Notes under the pieces: model-generated
Database searches by the model: none
What the model was told of the DNA's origin: nothing
The model's input: the letters and a program-made list of their open reading frames with translations, nothing else
Part shown: in pieces, positions 51,690 to 57,560 of the stretch
Layout: each line of letters starts with the position of its first letter
Numbering within the stretch: the first letter of the stretch is position 1
Assembly (NCBI RefSeq): GCF_002858715.1
Contig: NZ_PJZH01000024.1
Span: 1 to 57,560 of the forward strand
DNA: 57,560 nt
Source: Chimaeribacter coloradensis
GTDB lineage: Bacteria; Pseudomonadota; Gammaproteobacteria; Enterobacterales; Enterobacteriaceae
Reading direction: 5' to 3'
Translations under genes and position numbers: made by a program

Positions 51690-52459
51690 TGCCCTTCCTG
51701 ACCATGGACAAGGTGAGCTACCGCCTGCCGCACAGCGCGCGGCCGCTGCTGCATGACGTCACGCTGCATATGCAGGCGGGGGAGCGCATCGGGCTGGTGG
51801 GGCGCTCCGGCAGCGGCAAATCAACGTTGCTGAACCTGCTGCTGGCGCTGATACCGGCCACTCAGGGGGAGATTGACTGCTTACAGCAGCCGGTGCGCCC
51901 CGGCCCGGTCAGGGCGCTGCGCGACTATCGCCGCCGCGTGCAGTACATCCCGCAGAACCCGGCCACCAGCCTGCACCCGCAGATGCGCGTCAGCGAGCTG
52001 CTGCATGAGCCGTTGCGCCGGTTGGGCGATGAGCGTGACCCGCAACGGCGCATCGCCGACGTGCTGGACCAGGTCGGGCTGAGCAGCCACACCGCGCACC
52101 AGCTCGCCGGGCAGCTCTCGGGCGGCCAGGCGCAGCGGGTGGCGATCGCCCGGGCGCTGATCCTGCGGCCGCAATTTCTGCTGGCCGATGAGCCGGTCAG
52201 CAGCCTGGATCTGCCGCTGCGTGAGCAGATCACGGCGCTGTTCGCCCAACTGGCAGCCGAAACCGGCATGGGGATGCTGATGGTCTCCCATGACATCCGC
52301 TGCGTGGCGGCGCTCTGCCCCCGGATGGTGGTGCTGGAGCAGGGGGAGATTGTGGAAGATCGCCCCACCGCGCAGCTCCTGGCCGACCCGGCCCACCCCG
52401 TTACCCGCGCCCTGCTGGCGGCGGTTCCCCGGCTGACGGCGTCACGCCGCGCCTCCTGA
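51686..52459 (+). CDS. ABC transporter ATP-binding protein, NikE/DppF type
   Basis: A 257-residue ABC ATPase, the second of the heterodimer. Walker A GRSGSGKST, Q-loop IPQNPATSLHPQMRV, signature LSGGQAQR, Walker B LLADEPVSSLD and H-loop MVSHDIRC are all intact. LHPQ after the Q-loop and HPVTRALLAAVP at the C-terminus are typical of the NikE/DppF partner. It energises uptake with the fused permease encoded downstream. Confidence 0.92.
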   Translation: MMPFLTMDKVSYRLPHSARPLLHDVTLHMQAGERIGLVGRSGSGKSTLLNLLLALIPATQGEIDCLQQPVRPGPVRALRDYRRRVQYIPQNPATSLHPQMRVSELLHEPLRRLGDERDPQRRIADVLDQVGLSSHTAHQLAGQLSGGQAQRVAIARALILRPQFLLADEPVSSLDLPLREQITALFAQLAAETGMGMLMVSHDIRCVAALCPRMVVLEQGEIVEDRPTAQLLADPAHPVTRALLAAVPRLTASRRAS

Positions 52460-52480
52460 AAAATGAAAAGGATAACCCCT

Positions 52481-54007
52481 GTGAATACCCCGTTTTTTAC
52501 CCTGCCCAGAGCCGGGTTACTGGCCGGTATGCTGCTGCTGTCAGGCTGTTTCAATGAGCCACCCCCGGAAACACAGGAGGAGGATGGGCCGCGGATCCGG
52601 CTGGCGATGCTCCAGCCGCCCCGTTCCGGGCTGACGCCGCTGAGCGATGACGCGTTCAAGCTCTCCCGCTGGCGCACCGCGGAAACGCTGGTGACGCTGG
52701 ATGCGCTGGGCGAGGCACAACCGGCGCTGGCGACCCACTGGCAACAACTCGATGCGCAGCGCTGGCGCTTTACCCTGCGCGAAGGCGTGCAGTTCCATGA
52801 CGGCAGCGCCCTGACGGCGGCCAGCGTGGTGAATGCGCTGACCACCGCCGCCCATGCCGCCCCGAAACCGCGCATTCTGGATGGCGTGACCCTGGAGGCC
52901 GTGGCTGACGGCGGCCACAGCGTCATCATCACCACTGCCCGGCCCGACCCGCTGATCCCGCAGCGGCTCTCCAGCCCGCAGCTCGCCATCCTCGCGCCCG
53001 CTGCCTACGGCAAAAACGGCGTGGTCAACCCGGTGAAGGCCGGTACCGGGCCGTTTGTGCTGACCAGCGTGACCGGCACCAGCAGCGCCCGCCTTGAGCG
53101 GTTTGAGGGCTACTGGGGGGAGAAAGCGCGCGCAGCGGGTATCGACGTCGCCTTTGTGCCGGACGGCACGGCGCGCGCCGCCGCCCTGCGTACCCACAGC
53201 GCGGACATCGTTGAAGCGGTGCCGGTGTCACAGGTGGCGCTGCTCGACCCGGCACTGGTGCATGAGGTGCCGATGCCGCGCACCAATACCCTCTACCTCA
53301 ACACCCGCACCGGCCCGTTCCGCGATGCGGCACTGCGGGCGGCGGCGCGTGAGGCGCTTGACCGGCAACCGCTGATCGATAACGTTTACGAACGGCGCGC
53401 CGACCGGGCTGAGGGGCTGCTTGGCCCGGCGCTGCCCTGGGCGGCCGCACTGCGCCAATCGGTAGCGGCTCCCACCGCGGCCGCTGCGCCCAACGGGGCG
53501 ACGATCACCCTGGCGACCTTCAGCGACCGCGCCGAACTGCCGGAAGTGGCGACCTACCTCGCCCAGCAGCTCAGCGCCGCCGGGTTCACCGTGAAGCAGG
53601 TGGTGCGGGAGTACGCGCACATTGAGGCGGATGCGCTGGCGGGCAAGTTTGATGCCTTTATCCTGTCGCGTGCCACGGTGCTGGACTCGGGCGACCCGGT
53701 CGCGTACCTCTACAGCGACTTCGCCTGCAAAGGGTCGTTCAACATTGCGCAGCTCTGTGATGCCCGGATCGACCAGGCGCTGGAGCAGGCGGCGGCCATC
53801 CCGGCCGGGGCTGAGCGGCGGCAGGCGATCATGGCCGCTGAGCGGCTGATCCTCGCCTCGGACGCCGCCCTGCCGCTGCTGCATGAGCGGGTGATTCAGG
53901 GGGAGGCGGCCAATGTGCGCGATGCGGCGCGCGACCCGCGTGAGCGGATGCTGGTCACCGCAGAGACCACGCTGATGACAGCTGGCACGACGCAGGCGGC
54001 AGACTAA
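52481..54007 (+). CDS. ABC transporter substrate-binding lipoprotein, NikA/DppA-like
   Basis: A 508-residue family-5 solute-binding protein. A lipoprotein signal ends in LLLSGC near residue 23, so it is probably tethered to the membrane. WRFTLREGVQFHDGSALTAASV is the family signature, and the region NTLYLNTRTGPFRDAALRAA is also conserved. The start is taken as GTG at 52481 with AAGGA upstream; an in-frame ATG at 52463 has no ribosome binding site. Ligand is a nickel chelate or a peptide; context with two NicO permeases favours metal. Confidence 0.9.
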   Translation: MNTPFFTLPRAGLLAGMLLLSGCFNEPPPETQEEDGPRIRLAMLQPPRSGLTPLSDDAFKLSRWRTAETLVTLDALGEAQPALATHWQQLDAQRWRFTLREGVQFHDGSALTAASVVNALTTAAHAAPKPRILDGVTLEAVADGGHSVIITTARPDPLIPQRLSSPQLAILAPAAYGKNGVVNPVKAGTGPFVLTSVTGTSSARLERFEGYWGEKARAAGIDVAFVPDGTARAAALRTHSADIVEAVPVSQVALLDPALVHEVPMPRTNTLYLNTRTGPFRDAALRAAAREALDRQPLIDNVYERRADRAEGLLGPALPWAAALRQSVAAPTAAAAPNGATITLATFSDRAELPEVATYLAQQLSAAGFTVKQVVREYAHIEADALAGKFDAFILSRATVLDSGDPVAYLYSDFACKGSFNIAQLCDARIDQALEQAAAIPAGAERRQAIMAAERLILASDAALPLLHERVIQGEAANVRDAARDPRERMLVTAETTLMTAGTTQAAD

Positions 54008-54010
54008 GAG

Positions 54011-55786
54011 ATGCGGCTTTTCCATACAGATACCCTGCTGCCGCTGCTCTCCCGCACCGTTACGCTGGGCGCGATGGTGGCGCTGGTCGGCATGTTGCCG
54101 TGGCTCTCCGGCCATGACCCGGCGCTGGCACTGCTGCGGGCGCGGTCGGGCGATCAGGAGGCGACACCCGAGACGCTCAACGCCATCCGCGACGCGCTGG
54201 GGCTGGATCAGGGGCCGCTGGCACTGTTGCAGCAGTGGCTGCTCGGTCTGCTGCACGGGGACGCCGGTAACTCCTGGGTCTCCGGCCGGCCGGTCGGGCC
54301 GGGCATGCTCCAGGCGGCGGGCGTCTCCCTGACGCTGATGGCTTTCGCCCTGCTGGTGGCGACGCTGGTGGCCGGGGCAATCTGCCTGCGGCCGTTCCTC
54401 GCCGGGCTGGCGGGGCGGGGGCGGCGGCCTGCCGGTGCCTTGCCCGCCATGCTGACCGCCCTGCCGGAGTTTCTGCTGGCGTCCCTGCTGCTGCTGGTGG
54501 GCGCGGTCTGGCTGCGTCTCTTTCCGCCTTTTGGCTGGCAGAGCCTGCACCATGCGCTGCTGCCGGCGCTGGCACTGGGCATCCCGGCCGGGGGGCTGCT
54601 TGGGCGGCTCTTTTCCGATGCGTTCGCCGCCACTTTCCATGAAACCTGGCTGCTGACCTGGCAGATGGCCGGGGTATCCCGCGGGCGGATCGCCCGGGCG
54701 GTTTTCCTGCGTAGTCTGCCGGGCCTGCTGCCGCAGGTCGGGCTGGTGGTGATCGGCCTGACCGGCGGGGCGATGGCGGTGGAGAAGGTATTCGCCATTC
54801 CGGGGCTGGGGCGCGCCACCCTTGGTGCGGTGGCCGCGCAGGATCTCCCGGCGCTGCAGACCGGCCTGCTGATGCTGTTGCTGCTGGCGTGCGCGGCGGG
54901 CGTGGCGGCCAACCTGATGCGGCGCGTGTTGCTCGGCCCGGCGCTGCATGCTGGGGCGCTGCCGGTGGCTGCCCCGGAAACTGCAGGGCCGCGCGGGGCG
55001 TGGGCCGTGCCGCTGGCGTGCGCGGCGCTGCTGCTGCTGATGGTTATCACCGGACTGTCGCGTGACCCTGTCACGCCGATGTTTATGCGCCTGCAAGCCC
55101 CGGGCTGGGATCTGCCGTTCGGCGCGGATGCCACCGGGCGCGATCTGCTGGCGCGGGTGGCGCACGGCGCGCTGCACACCTGTGCACTGGCGCTGGGGGT
55201 GACCCTGGCCAGCCTGCTGCTCGGCATGCTGGCCGGGCTGTTCCCGCGCCTGAGCAGCGGCCCGGTGGAGGCCGCCAACGCCATGCCGCCGGTGATCGCC
55301 GGGCTGGTGGTGGCGGCGATCAACGGCCCGACCGCCGGGGGCGCGGCGCTGGCAGTGCTGGCCACCAGCTGGGCACCGCTGGCGGCGCATACGGCAGCGC
55401 TGGTCAGCGAGATCAACGCCCAGCCGCATATCCGCATCCTGCCGGTGCTGGGCGTCGGCCCGTGGCGACGTACCCTGCGCTATCTGTTGCCTGCCCTGAG
55501 CGGGCCGCTGCTGCGCCATGCGATGTTGCGGCTGCCGGGGACAGTGCTGGCGCTGGCGGCGCTGGGCTTTCTGGGGCTGGGCGCGCCGCCGCCCGCGCCG
55601 GAGTGGGGGCGGGTGCTGGCCGAGGGGATGCCCTACCTCGAACGCGCCCCCTGGGCGGTGCTTGCGCCCGGCGGCGCGCTGATCCTGTTTTCGGTGCTGG
55701 CGGTCACCACTGCCGGGCTGGCAGGGCGGCGCAAGCGGGCGCGGGCAGCTATAGTCAACAGGTCAACGGTTACCGGGACTGCCTGA
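54011..55786 (+). CDS. Fused ABC permease (NikB-like plus NikC-like halves)
   Basis: A 591-residue membrane protein that corresponds to two usual permeases joined head to tail. The N-terminal half (about 1-320) has the EAA-type loop MAGVSRGRIARAVFLRSL at about 221-240. The C-terminal half (about 335-591) has FGADATGRDLLARVAHGA, which opens NikC/DppC proteins, and its own loop GVGPWRRTLRYLLPALSGP at about 478. The normal heterodimer is thus a single chain. The stop codon overlaps the next start (TGATG). The call of a genuine fusion rests on one continuous reading frame with both signatures. Confidence 0.9.
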   Translation: MRLFHTDTLLPLLSRTVTLGAMVALVGMLPWLSGHDPALALLRARSGDQEATPETLNAIRDALGLDQGPLALLQQWLLGLLHGDAGNSWVSGRPVGPGMLQAAGVSLTLMAFALLVATLVAGAICLRPFLAGLAGRGRRPAGALPAMLTALPEFLLASLLLLVGAVWLRLFPPFGWQSLHHALLPALALGIPAGGLLGRLFSDAFAATFHETWLLTWQMAGVSRGRIARAVFLRSLPGLLPQVGLVVIGLTGGAMAVEKVFAIPGLGRATLGAVAAQDLPALQTGLLMLLLLACAAGVAANLMRRVLLGPALHAGALPVAAPETAGPRGAWAVPLACAALLLLMVITGLSRDPVTPMFMRLQAPGWDLPFGADATGRDLLARVAHGALHTCALALGVTLASLLLGMLAGLFPRLSSGPVEAANAMPPVIAGLVVAAINGPTAGGAALAVLATSWAPLAAHTAALVSEINAQPHIRILPVLGVGPWRRTLRYLLPALSGPLLRHAMLRLPGTVLALAALGFLGLGAPPPAPEWGRVLAEGMPYLERAPWAVLAPGGALILFSVLAVTTAGLAGRRKRARAAIVNRSTVTGTA

Positions 55787-56652
55787 TGAAAAGTCTGTTA
55801 ATGAAAACCCCGCCTGCCGCGTTCGGCCTGCTCGCGGCCGGGGGCCTTATCCTGGCGCTGTTCAGCCACTACTGGGCGGACTTCGTGCAGGCCTGCATCA
55901 ATGTGCAGATCTACCTGCACCGCTATCTGGTGCTCTATCTGTTGCAGCAGCATAACCATCAGGCCGGCGGGGGGCTGATGCTGGTGCTGTGCAGCTTTCT
56001 CTACGGCGTGCTGCATTCGGTGGGGCCGGGCCACGGCAAATTCGTCATCACCACCTATCTGGCGACCCACCGGCAGCAGCTGAACCGCAGCCGGGTCATT
56101 ACCCTGCTCGGCAGCCTGATGCAGGGCGTGGTCGCCATCCTGTTTGTGGTGGTGCTGGCGGTGCTGTTTAATTTTTCGATGGGTGACCTCAGCCGCAGCC
56201 GCTACTGGGTGGAGAAGATCAGCGCGCTGCTGATTGGCGCTTTCGGGCTGGTGCTGATGCTGCGGGCGGCGGGGGTGACCCTGCGTGGCCGGCCGGATCG
56301 GGCGTGCGGCTGCGGCCACGCCCACCCGCCGGGCGGGCAACACGCCCTGTGGGTGATCGCCGCGATAGGGTTCCGGCCGTGCAGCGGCGCGATCCTGATT
56401 CTGGTGTTTGCCAATGCGCTCGGCACCGCGCTGGCGATTACGCTGCTGGCGACCTTCGTCCACCATGCCCGCGAGCGCGCCCGCGAGCGGATCATCGCCT
56501 CGCCGGAGGGGCTGGCAGGGCGCGCGCTGCCGCACCTGGCGCGCGGCGTGATGATGTGCGGCGGCCTGCTGCTGATGCTGTTTGCGCTGGTGCTGTTTAC
56601 CTCGGTGATCCCGGTCAGTGCCAACGGGGACTTCATCGCCGCCGGGTGCTGA
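55786..56652 (+). CDS. Second NicO/RcnA-family permease, shortened
   Basis: A 288-residue NicO-family membrane protein, similar to the one at 49728. HSVGPGHGKFVITTYLATH and GFRPCSGAILILVFAN are intact, and a shorter metal loop CGCGHAHPPGG is present. Against the first copy it lacks about 14 residues right after the second signature (LVFANALG joins directly to TALAIT, where the paralogue has an intervening AYLWGVVAAFVMAFG). This removes most of one membrane helix. The frame stays open, so the product may be altered rather than lost. The start ATG at 55786 overlaps the permease stop; the upstream open frame to 55462 is a shadow of the permease. Confidence 0.85.
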   Translation: MKSLLMKTPPAAFGLLAAGGLILALFSHYWADFVQACINVQIYLHRYLVLYLLQQHNHQAGGGLMLVLCSFLYGVLHSVGPGHGKFVITTYLATHRQQLNRSRVITLLGSLMQGVVAILFVVVLAVLFNFSMGDLSRSRYWVEKISALLIGAFGLVLMLRAAGVTLRGRPDRACGCGHAHPPGGQHALWVIAAIGFRPCSGAILILVFANALGTALAITLLATFVHHARERARERIIASPEGLAGRALPHLARGVMMCGGLLLMLFALVLFTSVIPVSANGDFIAAGC

Positions 56653-56657
56653 GGGGA

Positions 56658-56690
56658 TAAAAAAAGGGCGGCCACCGGCCGCCCTTGTAT
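56658..56690. terminator. Bidirectional terminator after the metal locus
   Basis: AAGGGCGGCC at 56664-56673 and GGCCGCCCTT at 56677-56686 form a 10-bp perfect stem with a 3-base loop; TTGTATT follows on the plus strand and a run of seven T on the minus strand. Confidence 0.85.
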
Positions 56691-56952
56691 TACTGATACA
56701 CTGTAATAAACAAAAAATAGTTTATTTTTCATTAAAAAAACTAGATTTATAAATTATTATCACAATAAAATTATCAATAGTAGTCAAAAAGGCTAGCGCT
56801 TATAATAAATAATCACCTAAGTACATCTTAATAAGATGGATTTTAATATTTGTTGTAAATCAAACCTTTTCCTTTCATAGCTTTGACAAGCTCAGTAAAT
56901 TTACACTAATTATAATGAAAGATTTAATGAATTTCAGTTTGCGAGAAAAATC
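56687..56952. other. AT-rich intergenic region
   Basis: About 265 strongly AT-rich bases with no gene seen. It marks the change from GC-rich native sequence to the AT-rich gene at the right edge and should hold that gene's promoter. Confidence 0.45.
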
Positions 56953-57560
56953 ATGTTGCAGATCCTGGATTTATTAAAAAATTACCTTCATACTATCATC
57001 CTTATTTTATCCAACCCAATCAACTCTTTTTGTGAAATATTAATGTCTGACGCTAGATTAAAAGATTGCTTTAATATAGCTCTGTTGTTTTGTTTTATCG
57101 GATTAAGTGTGGGTTACTCAATATCGACTGATGGAAGTTTTCAAGTGCAGCTATTATTTTTGCTTGTTATTCCTTTGCTTTTATATATTTTAGCGATTAA
57201 AATATCATGGGTAGTTGTAAATTCAAAAGTGTCTATGGATATTATTATATGTCAATCTTTAATATTTATTGGGTTGAACTGTTTAATTATGTCGATTGGA
57301 TATTCCTTTGGGATGTTCGCGTTGCGAATATATAACTTACCGTTATATAATTTTATTATGAATAATAATGCCTTCACCATCAGTTATTCTTTATTACATC
57401 ATGCAGATGTATGGGAAAGGAATTTTATTAGCAACAATGGATTGAAATATTTTATTCTTTTTTGTTATTTATCAATATTTATATGTTTTATATATTGGAT
57501 ATTGATTTCTGTTGGCGTAGCTAAGCGTATTGGATTGAAATGGTGGAGGGGTTTCATTTC
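56953..57560 (+). CDS. Hypothetical multi-pass membrane protein, C-terminus beyond the window
   Basis: An open frame from ATG at 56953 to the edge gives at least 202 residues. The N-terminus is MLQILDLLKNYLHTIILILS, followed by NPINSFCEILMSDARLK, then four to five strongly hydrophobic segments (CFNIALLFCFIGLSVGY; LLFLLVIPLLLYILAI; IIICQSLIFIGLNCLIM; YFILFCYLSIFICFIYWILI). The NP-x(5)-EIL-x(5)-LKD opening then membrane helices loosely recalls Yip1-type proteins, but that is weak. Ribosome binding site weak (GAGAAAAATC). Base composition is very AT-rich, unlike everything else except the hcp module, so it was probably acquired. Function unknown. Confidence 0.6.
   Translation, partial: MLQILDLLKNYLHTIILILSNPINSFCEILMSDARLKDCFNIALLFCFIGLSVGYSISTDGSFQVQLLFLLVIPLLLYILAIKISWVVVNSKVSMDIIICQSLIFIGLNCLIMSIGYSFGMFALRIYNLPLYNFIMNNNAFTISYSLLHHADVWERNFISNNGLKYFILFCYLSIFICFIYWILISVGVAKRIGLKWWRGFI

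Noticed and set aside
53228-55519. 763-codon open frame on the minus strand
   Set aside because: It runs antisense to the SBP and fused permease genes, has Arg/Gln/Pro-rich low-complexity translation typical of the antisense of GC-rich coding DNA, and has no ribosome binding site.

Overview
The window reads as a chromosomal segment of a GC-rich member of the Enterobacterales. The best-recognised proteins (NudK, FosA, Kbp/YgaU, a CspA-family protein, TehB, PptA, Sad/YneI, AzlCD, pirin) have their closest familiar relatives in Serratia, Klebsiella, Enterobacter and Pantoea-type bacteria. The genus cannot be fixed from sequence alone. Most of the window is uniformly GC-rich. Two visibly AT-rich patches stand out: about 47.2-48.8 kb (an orphan type VI secretion cargo module) and 56.7 kb to the right edge (a membrane protein gene running off the end).

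Layout. 0-0.2 kb: 5' end of a vgrG-like T6SS spike gene. 0.5-3.1 kb: DeoR regulator divergent from nudK, then fosA, then a small ribbon-helix-helix operon. 3.2-5.4 kb: LacI regulator and a Gfo/Idh/MocA dehydrogenase. 5.8-9.7 kb: three-subunit membrane gluconate/ketogluconate dehydrogenase (Tat-exported small subunit, FAD subunit, tri-heme cytochrome c). 9.7-15 kb: GNAT, nitroreductase, AzlC-AzlD exporter, DJ-1/PfpI protein, LysR divergent from an SDR. 15.3-19.4 kb: CitMHS citrate carrier, Kbp, cold-shock protein, an odd tRNA-like gene, TehB. 19.6-26.6 kb: sugar genes (GH4 6-phospho-glucosidase plus PTS EIICB with a divergent GntR regulator; ROK kinase plus sugar porter). 26.7-30.4 kb: zinc alcohol dehydrogenase, tautomerase, Sad, VapBC. 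30.5-37.5 kb: LysR-controlled operon of split transketolase, SDR and MFS carrier; pirin divergent from its LysR. 37.7-44.8 kb: FixJ-like response regulator, a hypothetical gene, and convergent to them an 1854-residue Ser/Thr-kinase-like/ATPase/histidine kinase with a CheY-like receiver. 45.0-46.8 kb: perhydrolase/chloroperoxidase-type hydrolase and an exported VOC protein. 47.3-49.1 kb: hcp module with a candidate membrane-active effector and small membrane partner, plus a truncated PAAR-like remnant. 49.1-56.7 kb: nickel/cobalt-type locus (DUF1007, two NicO permeases, an Opp/Nik-type ABC importer with the two permeases fused).

How it fits together. The region is a string of small accessory metabolic cassettes, most with a local regulator in divergent orientation and a palindrome in the shared promoter. 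The most unusual parts are the orphan Hcp-effector module, whose PAAR remnant is cut off exactly at the start of the metal locus; the tRNA-like gene with an oversized anticodon loop; the giant sensor kinase with a degenerate DFG motif; and the fused-permease metal transporter. Coding calls rest on reading frame, ribosome binding sites and motif recognition. Nothing was searched against a database.
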